Positions 26,165-35,246 are shown, counted from the first letter of the stretch. The stretch is 64,000 bases of DNA from an uncultured Bacteroidales bacterium (GCA_903879715.1 CAIRMR010000005.1:1-64000), one strand, 5' to 3'. Numbers and translations: made by a program. Notes: generated from the letters alone by a model not told the origin.

Positions 26165-26950
26165 ATGCTTTCACACAACCAGATTAAACACATCAACTCC
26201 CTTAAAATAAAGAAATTCAGGCTGTTGCATAAATCTTTTATTGTCGAAGGCGAAAAAGGAGTGGATGAACTGCTTAGAAGTCCGTTGCAAACTTTAAAAA
26301 TATATGCTTTGCCTGAATGGTGTGATAAGAATATTTCCATTCTGAAAAGGAAGAACATTGAACTGCACGAAATATCGGAAATTGAACTCAATAAAATTAC
26401 AGACCTTATAAACCCAAACCAGGTATTGGCAATCGCTAAAATACCTGCTGCCACTTTACCTGCCCCATCTGAATTTTCAGGAATGACGCTTGCCCTGGAT
26501 GGAATCCGCGATCCAGGCAATATGGGAACCATGATCCGTACAGCCGATTGGTTCGGAATCAGTAAAATTATTTGTTCATCCGACTCGGTTGATATGTACA
26601 ATCCAAAAGTTGTCCAGGCAACGATGGGATCATTCAGCAGGGTGAATGTTTTTTATATCAATCTTCCTGATTTCTTTAAAAGTCTGCCAGCTGAAATTCC
26701 TGTATTCGGGGCTTTGCTTGAAGGCCCCGATATTACGCAAAAAGTATTTACCCGCCCTGGGATAGTGCTGATTGGCAGTGAATCGCATGGAATATCAGGA
26801 AGTCTGATACCATTCATTAACGAACCACTTCATATCCCTCACTTTTCAGTTTCAGGAACGAAAAATCATGCCGAATCCTTAAATGCTTCCATAGCCAATG
26901 GAATCATATGTTACGAAATTTGCAAACAGCTTTATAAAAATATTTTTTGA
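26165..26950 (+). CDS. TrmH/SpoU-family RNA 2'-O-methyltransferase
   Basis: A 261-residue SPOUT methyltransferase. An N-terminal substrate-binding part (HKSFIVEGEKGVDELL) is followed by the catalytic knot with motif 1 LDGIRDPGNMGTMIRTADWF (about 110-130), motif 2 VLIGSESHGIS and motif 3 IPHFSVSGTKNHAESLNASIA. It probably methylates ribose in rRNA or tRNA. It follows the L9 terminator, so it is transcribed separately. Confidence 0.9.
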   Translation: MLSHNQIKHINSLKIKKFRLLHKSFIVEGEKGVDELLRSPLQTLKIYALPEWCDKNISILKRKNIELHEISEIELNKITDLINPNQVLAIAKIPAATLPAPSEFSGMTLALDGIRDPGNMGTMIRTADWFGISKIICSSDSVDMYNPKVVQATMGSFSRVNVFYINLPDFFKSLPAEIPVFGALLEGPDITQKVFTRPGIVLIGSESHGISGSLIPFINEPLHIPHFSVSGTKNHAESLNASIANGIICYEICKQLYKNIF

Positions 26951-26990
26951 TTTCTCAGGTATTTTATGTAAAATTCACTAAATTTTTGCT

Positions 26991-26998
26991 TAAATTTG
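26991..26998 (+). promoter_or_regulatory. -7 promoter box of the sigma4-like gene
   Basis: TAAATTTG, an exact TAnnTTTG match 27 bases before the GTG at 27026, and supports that start. Confidence 0.5.
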
Positions 26999-27025
26999 TA
27001 TGTTTAACATAAAAACCAAAACACC

Positions 27026-28543
27026 GTGGCCCCATTATCAAAACTTATAAATTATCATATAGAGGAACTGAAAAGGATGGAAAACCTTTCGGAAAGAACA
27101 AAAAATGTATGCATTGAGGGCTCTCTTGATACACTGTTCAAAATCCTCTATTATTTCCTTGAACGGAATACGTTCCGCGATATAAGGAATTGTGGCCTTA
27201 AGACTGACATCGAATTATTAAATCTATCAAAGAAGTACCTGAGCATCTCAGGACTTACACTCGAGGATTTGAGAATGAACGAACCGTTACTGGGATTTGA
27301 AGATTTTAAACTTTTCTGTTATGTAAACTTTAAAGTCCCCTCAGAAGTAACTGAATCATATAAAAACGATTTCATCTCAAAGAATTTCCCGTTTTTCAGT
27401 TATGTACAAACCATGATCAAATATATTTTAAATGATCGTGAGCAGTATATCTTTAACAATAACTATGGCTTCGTTGAAAAGTCACAGAAACGCACATTAC
27501 AAGCCATTGGCGACCACTACAGCATTACCCGCGAACGAGTACGCCAGATCTCCCAAAAAGTGCCCGACAAGGTGTTTAATGCAATTACAAAGATTTCACA
27601 TCGCTTTGTAAATATTGACAAGCACTTTGATTATGGGTTGGACCTGAAAAAAGAAATTATTGTCATCAACCAGGAACTGGTTGATCTGATAAACAAGAAG
27701 GAAAACCTGACTTACACAGGTAAACTTTATTCTCTTGTATTTTCAGGGATTTTTCAACGCTATTTTATCGGCACCCAAAGCATCGAAAACAATTATCAGC
27801 ATTATTACCTGGTAAGCCGTAAGTATAAAGAAGTATTTAACTTCATGGCATTTATAAATGATATTGAAGAACGAAATTCAACACGTATGGTCAATGATGT
27901 ACCTGTTGACTTACTCAGTTATCTTAACCTTTTTGTTTTGCCTGGGCAAATAGTAAACGACAGGCTTAAACAAATCTGTAAACGAATGGCTACGGAAGAA
28001 TTTGGTCTTGGATACGATAAAACCAACATTGTTTTCAGACGTAATTCGCTGGTAAAGCTTTCAGAACATATTATAAGCATTCTTCAGGCCGTTGGGCGCC
28101 CAATGAAACTTACCGAAATATGTAAAGAATTGAAAACCCGCTCAAAGCGCATTCCTCCAAATATTGAATCCTTACGTTCGTCCATTTTGAGTATTGAAGA
28201 GGTTGCGGCGATCGGTAAAACCAGTACCTATGCACTTAAGGAATGGGATATGGTAAAAACCGGTACTATTAAAGAACTGGTTAAAGAATTTCTGGAATCA
28301 TCCGCTGAGCCCAAACATATTTCGGAAATAGCTGTTTATGTAAACAAGTTCAGAAAGACAACGGATAAAAATATACTTTCAAATCTGAAACTTGATAAAA
28401 CAAATACATATGTTTTCTTTAAGCTTGGTTACATAGGTTTGAAATACAAACAGTATAAAAATATCCAGATTCAGAGCGATAAAAAAACAAGAGGCCGGAA
28501 ACCTAAAACCTCCAATGCTGATAATCAACTAAGCCTGATTTAA
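27026..28543 (+). CDS. Protein with alpha-CTD-like, sigma-4-like and winged-helix parts
   Basis: A 505-residue soluble protein (GTG start) not recognised as a named family. Residues about 18-70 resemble the RNA polymerase alpha C-terminal domain (NLSERTKNVCIEG, then FRDIRNCGLKTDIELL). Residues about 137-186 match sigma-70 region 4, with LNDREQYIFNNNYGF and TLQAIGDHYSITRERVRQIS. Residues about 350-410 look like a HARE-type winged helix (IISILQAVGRPMKLTEICKE ... TSTYALKEW), with a second similar segment at about 415-480, and a basic tail KKTRGRKPKTS. All parts are used by RNA polymerase or its accessory factors (the delta factor carries a HARE domain). It may be an RNA-polymerase-binding transcription factor; it lacks sigma regions 2 and 3, so it should not act as a full sigma factor. 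Confidence 0.72.
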   Translation: MAPLSKLINYHIEELKRMENLSERTKNVCIEGSLDTLFKILYYFLERNTFRDIRNCGLKTDIELLNLSKKYLSISGLTLEDLRMNEPLLGFEDFKLFCYVNFKVPSEVTESYKNDFISKNFPFFSYVQTMIKYILNDREQYIFNNNYGFVEKSQKRTLQAIGDHYSITRERVRQISQKVPDKVFNAITKISHRFVNIDKHFDYGLDLKKEIIVINQELVDLINKKENLTYTGKLYSLVFSGIFQRYFIGTQSIENNYQHYYLVSRKYKEVFNFMAFINDIEERNSTRMVNDVPVDLLSYLNLFVLPGQIVNDRLKQICKRMATEEFGLGYDKTNIVFRRNSLVKLSEHIISILQAVGRPMKLTEICKELKTRSKRIPPNIESLRSSILSIEEVAAIGKTSTYALKEWDMVKTGTIKELVKEFLESSAEPKHISEIAVYVNKFRKTTDKNILSNLKLDKTNTYVFFKLGYIGLKYKQYKNIQIQSDKKTRGRKPKTSNADNQLSLI

Positions 28544-28607
28544 ATTCAATAATGCTTAGTGATTAAATAAAATTGAGTTTCATACTTTACGGAAGTTTAC
28601 AAAAACA

Positions 28608-28793
28608 ATGCTGAAATTAATCCTGGTTGCCACAATTCTATTGGGTCTTGCATTTGCAGGTATTGCGATAAAAATGTTTTTCTTTAAAGATGCTGAATTC
28701 CGTAAATCGTGCAGCAGTATTGATCCGCAAAGCGGGCAGCGTTTAGGTTGTAGCTGTGGAGGCGATGAAAATACATCTTGTGAGAATGGCTAG
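28608..28793 (+). CDS. Small cysteine membrane protein, NqrM-like
   Basis: A 61-residue protein with one N-terminal membrane helix (residues 2-25) and four cysteines (C35, C48, C50, C58) in a short C-terminal tail. This layout resembles NqrM, the proteobacterial maturation factor of Na+-NQR that is a small membrane protein with four cysteines needed for its iron site. The window carries a full nqr operon about 8 kb away, and Bacteroidota lack a classical nqrM beside theirs. Homology is not shown. It is followed by a terminator at 28864-28893. Confidence 0.5.
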   Translation: MLKLILVATILLGLAFAGIAIKMFFFKDAEFRKSCSSIDPQSGQRLGCSCGGDENTSCENG

Positions 28794-28863
28794 GAAGAGT
28801 TAGTGGTTAATCGAAAACCGGAAAAACAGTAATTTATTAATCGGAATTAGTTTATGAAAATAT

Positions 28864-28893
28864 AGAGCTGTCGTTATTGGCAGCTCTTTTTGT
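28864..28893 (+). terminator. Rho-independent terminator after the small cysteine protein
   Basis: AGAGCTG (28864-28870) pairs with CAGCTCT (28881-28887) and is followed by a T-run. The next 150 bases up to the helicase promoter hold nothing I recognise. Confidence 0.75.
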
Positions 28894-29046
28894 TTGTTGC
28901 CGTGGGTAAAAGTAAACGGGAGCAAGAACCTGGATTTTGATCATGACCTGTATTATGATTTCGGTTATTTACCTGTTTATCAATACTATGTATTCAACAC
29001 TATAACTTCCCCATTTTCACTTCTGTATTACCAACCGGTTTTGTTG

Positions 29047-29054
29047 TACCTTCG
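29047..29054 (+). promoter_or_regulatory. -7 promoter box for the helicase gene
   Basis: TACCTTCG, one mismatch from TAnnTTTG, 24 bases before the TTG start at 29078. Confidence 0.4.
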
Positions 29055-29077
29055 CCACATACTATAAAAACCTGAAA

Positions 29078-30385
29078 TTGATTAAAAAAATACTCCAAAC
29101 CCTGAACATAGAAGCGCTGAACGCTATGCAGATAGCATCAGTTGAAGCCATCTCCAAAAATAAAAACATCATTTTACTTTCGCCAACCGGTTCGGGAAAA
29201 ACACTTGCCTTCCTTTTACCCGTTTTAACCAGTCTTGAAAAGGACAACAACAAAGTTCAGACAATGGTTATTACGCCATCGCGTGAATTAGCCCTCCAGA
29301 TAGAAGACGTTTTCAAATCGATGAATACCGGGCTTAAAGTGAGTTGCTGCTATGGCGGGCATAAAATGAGCGTTGAGAAGAATAATCTCCTGGAACCACC
29401 AGCTATCCTGGTAGGAACTCCCGGACGCATTCTGGATCATATCACGCGTAATAACTTTGCTACTGAAGGAATTCACACACTTATTCTCGATGAGTTTGAC
29501 AAATCTCTTGAGCTAGGCTTCCAGACTGAAATGGCATCAATTATTGAAACCCTGCATGGTGTTAAAAAACGCATACTGACTTCTGCTACCAAAGCGCTTG
29601 AAATCCCGGTATTTACAGGCATTACTGAACCGTTTATTATTGACTATTTAAACGAAAGCCAGGTGGTGCAAGGACTCAGGTGCAATATTGTACGATCGGA
29701 CCATAAGGATAAATTATCAACTTTATTCCAATTGTTATGTCACCTGGGAGGAGAACAGACACTTGTATTTTGCAATCACCGGGAAGCCGCACAGCGTGTG
29801 AGCGATTCGTTAACGGATAGTTTGGTTGTGAATGAATATTTTCATGGTGGATTGGAGCAGCATATCAGGGAACGTGTGCTGGGAAAATTCAGGAATGGAA
29901 GCTGCAATATACTGGTATGTACCGACCTGGCTTCGCGCGGATTGGATATCCCTGAAATAAAGCATGTAATACATTATCATTTGCCACCAAATGAAGAAGG
30001 ATATATTCACCGCAACGGACGCACAGCCCGAATGAATGCTGAAGGGGATTCGTACCTGATTTTGAGTGCGGATGAAACAGTTCCAACTTATATAAAAGAG
30101 GAACTGAATATTATTACATTGCCTGATACCAGGATATTGCCGGTAAAACCACAGTGGGGAACTCTTTATATTGGTAAAGGCAAAAAAGACAAGCTGAATA
30201 AAGTGGATATCGTAGGCTTCCTTATGCAAAAAGGAAACCTGAAGAAAGAAGAAATCGGGCTGATTGAAGTAAAGGATTTCTTTTCGTACGTTGCCGTTAA
30301 ACAAAACAAAATCAGGGAATTACTCAGGGTGATCCGCGATGAGAAAATTAAAAACAAAAAGACGGTGATAGAGGAATGTGATTAG
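29078..30385 (+). CDS. DEAD-box-type RNA helicase, DbpA-like
   Basis: A 435-residue ATP-dependent RNA helicase. Motifs in order: Walker A SPTGSGKT (about 33-40), TPSRELALQ, GTPGRILDH, motif II DEFD in place of DEAD (ILDEFDKSLELGF), SAT (LTSATK), HRNGRTAR (motif VI). A C-terminal DbpA-type RNA-binding domain (about 360-430: TLYIGKGKKDKLNKVDIVGF ... VKDFFSYVAV) suggests a role in 50S ribosome assembly through 23S rRNA. The start is a TTG at 29078 since the first ATG falls within the Q-motif region. The next gene, on the minus strand, is separated by a short repeat-bearing stretch. Confidence 0.85.
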   Translation: MIKKILQTLNIEALNAMQIASVEAISKNKNIILLSPTGSGKTLAFLLPVLTSLEKDNNKVQTMVITPSRELALQIEDVFKSMNTGLKVSCCYGGHKMSVEKNNLLEPPAILVGTPGRILDHITRNNFATEGIHTLILDEFDKSLELGFQTEMASIIETLHGVKKRILTSATKALEIPVFTGITEPFIIDYLNESQVVQGLRCNIVRSDHKDKLSTLFQLLCHLGGEQTLVFCNHREAAQRVSDSLTDSLVVNEYFHGGLEQHIRERVLGKFRNGSCNILVCTDLASRGLDIPEIKHVIHYHLPPNEEGYIHRNGRTARMNAEGDSYLILSADETVPTYIKEELNIITLPDTRILPVKPQWGTLYIGKGKKDKLNKVDIVGFLMQKGNLKKEEIGLIEVKDFFSYVAVKQNKIRELLRVIRDEKIKNKKTVIEECD

Positions 30386-30445
30386 AGGTTGGTTATTGAT
30401 AACTACTTATTAATTGTGGTGGTTTACATGCTTCATTCTTTTCAA

Positions 30446-30505
30446 CCAATCCGCCTCAGGCAGACGGGCGACTATCCAGATAGCTACCGGGATCCCAATT
30501 ATGTA
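30446..30505. repeat. Degenerate palindromic intergenic repeat
   Basis: A degenerate palindrome ATCCAGATAGCTACCGGGAT (30474-30493, ATCC/GGAT and GATAGCTA core) sits next to CCGCCTCAGGCAG (30451-30463). Strings like this recur between genes in many Bacteroidota. No gene is present here. Confidence 0.5.
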
Positions 30506-30541
30506 CTTCATCCGCTAAAATTTATAGCATTTGTACTGCCT

Positions 30542-31483
30542 CTATTTTATCAATGTATTATATACTTTTATATCCCTTTTTGTTAATAAATTTCCCAATT
30601 CCCCCCAATCCTTTTTTAAAAAGTTGGCAATAGGGATTGTTTTTTGTTTACTGTCAGAGGTTATTATTCTAATCGCATTAGGTGATTTATATCCAGAGCT
30701 TTCGATATAAACCTGCTGAATATCTTTAAGTCTGAATACTGTTTGTATAGGGAAATAATAATTCTTTTTGACCAGATAGTTATCTGAGATTCCAATCTTG
30801 CCCATGCCAAGTATTCCTGCAAGAAATGACAAAGCTGCTATTATTGAACCCATTATTATTCCAATCATTGGAATATATTCAGCTGTTACCATCTTATAAA
30901 TTCCAAAAAATCCTAAAAAAGGATAAAAACTTCTTAGGTTAGTAACTGGAATGCGTGAAACATATTCGAATTGTTCATATCGGATTTTATTTTTACTTAT
31001 AGGTGCAATTTTTATTGGTGTAAATAATTTTAAATCAATGTCGTTCCCCAATTTATAAGAATCAAAACAGTATTTAATAGCTTCTGTAAATATGCTTGAA
31101 TTCGCATAAAGAGAATGGTAGATTAAAACAGGATTTCCGGAACTTTTAGTTTTTATTTTTATCGTCACCATTCTTAAAAATCCGTTTTGTCCATCATAAT
31201 CAATATCCGAAATTTCACTCCATTTTATTTCTTTCTTTTCATTTTTCCTTGTCAGAATTATTCCATTATTTAAAATGGTGATTTTTTGAGTATAGAGTGC
31301 TTGTCTATAAAGTAGAAAAATAAAAATTGCATAAATTATTAAAACTATAGGCATTATTATATCTCCTACAGGAAGGAAAAAATCCAAAAGGAATAAGATT
31401 AACAGCACAATTAAGCTGGACGAAAATATCGCAAGCCCAACATAGATTTCAATCCAGTATTTTCTATTTCTAATGCTGTCCAT
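30542..31483 (-). CDS. Hypothetical membrane protein with two PH-like halves
   Basis: A 313-residue protein with four predicted membrane helices, two at about 12-35 and 40-58 and two at about 194-212 and 215-235, each pair followed by a soluble segment of about 100 residues (VTIKIKTKSSGNPVLIYHSL; AIRIITSDSKQKTIPIANFL). The duplicated plan recalls bacterial PH-domain (bPH) membrane proteins, but I cannot name the family. The gene is AT-richer than its neighbours. It is 38 bases downstream of the ATP-grasp gene on the same strand and is probably in one operon with it. Confidence 0.6.
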   Translation of the reverse strand: MDSIRNRKYWIEIYVGLAIFSSSLIVLLILFLLDFFLPVGDIIMPIVLIIYAIFIFLLYRQALYTQKITILNNGIILTRKNEKKEIKWSEISDIDYDGQNGFLRMVTIKIKTKSSGNPVLIYHSLYANSSIFTEAIKYCFDSYKLGNDIDLKLFTPIKIAPISKNKIRYEQFEYVSRIPVTNLRSFYPFLGFFGIYKMVTAEYIPMIGIIMGSIIAALSFLAGILGMGKIGISDNYLVKKNYYFPIQTVFRLKDIQQVYIESSGYKSPNAIRIITSDSKQKTIPIANFLKKDWGELGNLLTKRDIKVYNTLIK

Positions 31484-31521
31484 TTTTTTATTAAATAGGG
31501 TTTATATATTGGTTACCAATC

Positions 31522-32688
31522 CTATTTCACATATTCCTTCAAATCCGACATCAGAATCCGATCCAGTTCCTGCATATTTTGTTCCCTGGATTCACAGAAT
31601 AAAAAGCCAAACAGGGGAAATTTGCCAAAGTCAGTCTTCCTGAGTTCGAGCGGTTTTTCGAAATCGGCAAGAAGTTTTTCATAATTGAAAAATCGGATGT
31701 TCTTACCTTCAATTCCGGTGCTGTTATTTAGAACTATATTACTGAAAACAGCCCCATCCATATTTTTAAGAATTGTGAACCAATCGGGTTCTTTGCGCTG
31801 AAATAAATATTCATAAAGGTTTATTCCGAAAGCATGCCAAGCCAGGTCAGGTGTGGAACACCAGCCACCAAAACGGAGCGGGTTAACTTCGATTGGTGCA
31901 ACCATTCCGTTTTCATCGATACGCACTTCAACATGTGCAGGGAAATTGCGAAGTTCAGCACGTTTCCCTATTTCAGAAAGGAATTCAGTAAATGGATTTT
32001 TGTAGGTTTCGATAATTTCTTTCGAAGTAATATACACCCTGTCGTTCACATCAGTACCAGAGGAAAAAATGTGCTTCATTATATTTAAAATTACTGGTTT
32101 GCCAAGGTTATTAAAATAACAATCGATGGCAAACTCCTCTCCGTTAATACATTCCTCGATAATAAATTCACCGGTATGCAAAACTTCAGGCGGGTATAAA
32201 TTTTTGATGAGATCAATCTCTTTTAAGATTGATTGTACAGTATCCGTCCAATCCTCATGATTTTCAACTTTATAAACACCAAGACTAAAAAATCCAACTG
32301 CCGGCTTTATGATAAATGGAAGTGGGAAACCAGTTATGTCAAGGGTTTCAAGAGCATCAACCGAGACACTTCTATAGAAATAATCAGGAAACATATCCCG
32401 GATCAGGTCGCGGAAGAGGACTTTGTTTTTAAACAATTTGATTTTCCCTGGCAGGCTTGTATGCTGAAGGTTATTTTCGATCCAGCTGATTGAGTTTTCG
32501 GAATTGGTGTAAAGCAAACTATTGTTACCTTCCTCAAATTGAGCAATAGCCTCCTCCGGGGAAAGCAACATTAAATTCCTGCCTGTAGCATATTCATCAA
32601 CCACACTGGTGTGAATAACCGGAATTTTATTTCTTTCCAGCGTATCGAGCAAAAATTCAGAGATATATGGTTTGTCGAGTATTATCAT
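31522..32688 (-). CDS. ATP-grasp domain protein
   Basis: A 388-residue ATP-grasp enzyme. Visible features: KNKVLFRDLIRDMFPDYF, the ATP-binding segment GFPLPFIIKPAVGFFSLGVY (about 124-143), EFIIEECINGEEFAIDCYF, and a metal-binding end PIEVNPLRFGGW. The family ligates a carboxylate to an amine or thiol with ATP; the substrate is unknown. It lies upstream of the membrane protein gene on the same strand. The transposase gene is on its 5' side, 39 bases away. Confidence 0.75.
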   Translation of the reverse strand: MIILDKPYISEFLLDTLERNKIPVIHTSVVDEYATGRNLMLLSPEEAIAQFEEGNNSLLYTNSENSISWIENNLQHTSLPGKIKLFKNKVLFRDLIRDMFPDYFYRSVSVDALETLDITGFPLPFIIKPAVGFFSLGVYKVENHEDWTDTVQSILKEIDLIKNLYPPEVLHTGEFIIEECINGEEFAIDCYFNNLGKPVILNIMKHIFSSGTDVNDRVYITSKEIIETYKNPFTEFLSEIGKRAELRNFPAHVEVRIDENGMVAPIEVNPLRFGGWCSTPDLAWHAFGINLYEYLFQRKEPDWFTILKNMDGAVFSNIVLNNSTGIEGKNIRFFNYEKLLADFEKPLELRKTDFGKFPLFGFLFCESREQNMQELDRILMSDLKEYVK

Positions 32689-32727
32689 TTAGAGTTTCTT
32701 AGTACTTGTCATAAGATTTTTAATAGC

Positions 32728-33180
32728 CTAATCCCAAACATATCGTTCATCATATTCAACATTATATTCATTAAGGTATTTTCTGAATTCATTCTGAAAA
32801 TCTTTCTTTTTATGATGGTTATGTTGGTTCTCAATATAAGCAACGACTTTATTGACTTGTGCCGGATTAACAGAAAAGGCGCCATAGCCGTCTTGCCAGT
32901 AAAAGTTATTAAGAGATATATCTTTAGTTTTCATCCATTTCGATGAATGTGATTTAACTTCTTCAAGCAGTTTCATTAAAGCTATCTTTTTTGAGAGCAT
33001 GCAAAGTATATGCACATGATCGGTATAACCGCCTATTTTTATTGGATAACATTCGAGGTTGTTACATATTCCACCAAGGTAAGCATGAAGTTCCTGCTCA
33101 TATGGCGGATGAATGATCGGAGCGCGATATTTAGTGCTGAACACTATATGTAGGTAATTTTTAACCAGTGACTGGCCCAT
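32728..33180 (-). CDS. IS200/IS605-type Y1 transposase, RAYT-like
   Basis: A 150-residue HUH transposase. The metal-binding HUH motif is H55-V-H57 (GYTDHVHILCML) and the nucleophile Y115 lies in VVAYIENQHNHH with Q119. It carries no other IS gene, and REP-like palindromes lie right upstream (33206-33359), which fits a REP-associated tyrosine transposase (RAYT) rather than a full IS200. Reading frame is intact. Confidence 0.85.
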   Translation of the reverse strand: MGQSLVKNYLHIVFSTKYRAPIIHPPYEQELHAYLGGICNNLECYPIKIGGYTDHVHILCMLSKKIALMKLLEEVKSHSSKWMKTKDISLNNFYWQDGYGAFSVNPAQVNKVVAYIENQHNHHKKKDFQNEFRKYLNEYNVEYDERYVWD

Positions 33181-33205
33181 ACTCTAATTCTTTAGTATAT
33201 GCTTA

Positions 33206-33359
33206 GCCTGATACGATGGACTGTGGCCATCGTTGATATATTACGCCCTTTCAGTGCTTTTTAGAGATTAGCCCTGAAAGGGCGTGATATCAGAACGAAG
33301 GGCTCAGCCTTTTGTTTATAAGGAACAGAGTCAGTCAAGCCCTGAAGGGGCGTAATAAA
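33206..33359. repeat. REP-like palindromes beside RAYT gene
   Basis: Three structures: CGATGG (33214-33219) with CCATCG (33227-33232); ACGCCCTTTCAG (33243-33254) with CTGAAAGGGCGT (33274-33285), extended by TGATAT on both sides; and AAGCCCTGAAGGGGCGTAAT (33337-33356), a single-strand match to the same motif. Short palindromes of this type are RAYT substrates in other bacteria. They separate the transposase from the GH20 gene. Confidence 0.8.
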
Positions 33360-35246
33360 CTAATTCCCTGCCCTTCTCTCCAGTTCTTCTCTTTTCAAGG
33401 TAATGAGATGACCAATAGGTTTGCCATCGCGATAGGTGATAACACGCAACGTAATGGGGCCATAAGGAAGCTCAATCGGCTGTGTATATTTAGCCGTAAA
33501 TTTGTCAGGCATGGCATCATCAATCGTATAATAAATTTCCAGATCAGGTAACTCCGATTCCATCGTAACTGTTAGTTTCCCATCTTTCAGACCAGCTTTT
33601 ACAATGGCGTCATAAATGGCTTTTGAATAATTGATTTCAGCCACATCTGAACGTTCAAATTGGTTTTCGACACGTTTGGTGAAATTGTTCCAGTTTTTGC
33701 TTTCTTTCGGCGACCAGTAAACCTCCGCCAGGGCCCATGCTCGTGGGAAAGTCATGTATTGAGCATAACGAAGTGTAGCAACCTGCTCAGTCCATAAATT
33801 TCCCTGGCCTCCCAAAATATATTTTGCATCAACACCATCAGGAACCGGTTCAAAACTATAGCATTTATTCAAGCGTAAGCCTGCATAAATCGGAGGATCA
33901 ACAGTACGATCGCCCTGGGTATAGTCGAGGTACGCAAATGTAGTTGGCGTCATTACAACATCGTGGCCTAACCTGGCAGCTTCTATTCCGCCTTTAATTC
34001 CACGCCAGCTCATTACAGTTGCTTCAGGTGATATCCCGCCATCCAGGATTTCGTCCCAACCAATAAGCTTTTTGCCTTTTGCTTTAAGGATTTCCTCTAC
34101 CCTGTTCATAAAATATCCCTGCAGATCTTCCACATGCCGGATTCCAAGTTTTTTCATCAAATCCTGGCAACCTTCATCCTGAGCCCAATAGCCTTTGTAA
34201 CATTCGTCGCCACCTACATGTATATACTTACCTGGAAATAAAGCCGCAACTTCAGTAAATACCTTATCCAGAAATACATACACATTCTCATCAGAAGGAT
34301 TAAGTGCATTTTCCACATTCATCTTAAAAGTATTGTTTCCATACCATTCTGAAAATCCACATCCGGGACTAACAAATGTATTTGTATCTTTTTTGCAACT
34401 CAGCTCAGGATAAGATGCAATAGCAGCCATACTATGCCCGGGTACATCAATTTCCGGAACAATGGTAATGTTTCGCTCTGCCGCATATTTTATCACTTCA
34501 CGAATATCATCCTGTGTATAAAATCCACCATCTGTTGCTTTTTCACCTGGTTTCGGGAAATCGCGATCACCAAAGTGTCCATAACGCTGAACGCGCCAAG
34601 CTCCGACTTCCGTTAATTTAGGCAACGATTTAATTTCGATCCGCCATCCTTCATCATCGGTAAGATGCCAGTGAAACGTATTGAATTTCAAGCGGGCCAT
34701 TTCATCGATATACAACTTTACATCTTCTTTCGTAAAGAAATGACGGCTTACATCCAACATAAGTCCACGCCAGCCAAAACGAGGATAATCGGTTATCTTA
34801 ACAGCAGGAATTGTCCATTTGGTTTTCACCACATTCTTATTCTCAATCTCTTTAGGCAGGAGTTGTATTAATGTCTGCATTCCATAATAAAGACCGGCAG
34901 GTTGGTTAGCCGTGATACTAATTCCTTTAGAAGTCGAAACCAGTGTATATCCTTCTTTTCCCAGCACCTGATCAGGAACAGCATTTAAATTCAATTGAAT
35001 TGTAGTTTTATTGCCTTGTACTGCTTTGATTCCAAAACCAGTAGGAGTGTTTAATTTCTGAACCAGCATCAAGGCAATTTCACGGCTTTCGGGTTTGTTA
35101 AATCCAACGGTTGCGGATTCTGTCAGAGTAAACGAACCACTATTCTGCTTTATTTCAACAGGTTGAGGTATCAGGTTTAATGTTTTGTTCTGCGCCTGTA
35201 CCAGATTCATGGTCAGGATGAGCAGTAATGATGGAATAAATTTCAT
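33360..35246 (-). CDS. Beta-N-acetylhexosaminidase, GH20
   Basis: A precursor of about 628 residues with a signal peptide (MKFIPSLLLILTMNLVQAQ). It has a GH20b N-terminal domain (about 25-150), a GH20 TIM barrel with catalytic D347-E348 (HVGGDECYKG), HWHLTDDEGWRIEIKS and PEIDVPGHS, and a C-terminal chitobiase-like beta domain (YYTIDDAMPDKFTAKYTQPI). It would remove terminal GlcNAc or GalNAc from glycans or chitin oligomers in the periplasm or outside. The reading frame is open to 35321, but the signal peptide begins at the ATG at 35246. Confidence 0.9.
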   Translation of the reverse strand: MKFIPSLLLILTMNLVQAQNKTLNLIPQPVEIKQNSGSFTLTESATVGFNKPESREIALMLVQKLNTPTGFGIKAVQGNKTTIQLNLNAVPDQVLGKEGYTLVSTSKGISITANQPAGLYYGMQTLIQLLPKEIENKNVVKTKWTIPAVKITDYPRFGWRGLMLDVSRHFFTKEDVKLYIDEMARLKFNTFHWHLTDDEGWRIEIKSLPKLTEVGAWRVQRYGHFGDRDFPKPGEKATDGGFYTQDDIREVIKYAAERNITIVPEIDVPGHSMAAIASYPELSCKKDTNTFVSPGCGFSEWYGNNTFKMNVENALNPSDENVYVFLDKVFTEVAALFPGKYIHVGGDECYKGYWAQDEGCQDLMKKLGIRHVEDLQGYFMNRVEEILKAKGKKLIGWDEILDGGISPEATVMSWRGIKGGIEAARLGHDVVMTPTTFAYLDYTQGDRTVDPPIYAGLRLNKCYSFEPVPDGVDAKYILGGQGNLWTEQVATLRYAQYMTFPRAWALAEVYWSPKESKNWNNFTKRVENQFERSDVAEINYSKAIYDAIVKAGLKDGKLTVTMESELPDLEIYYTIDDAMPDKFTAKYTQPIELPYGPITLRVITYRDGKPIGHLITLKREELERRAGN

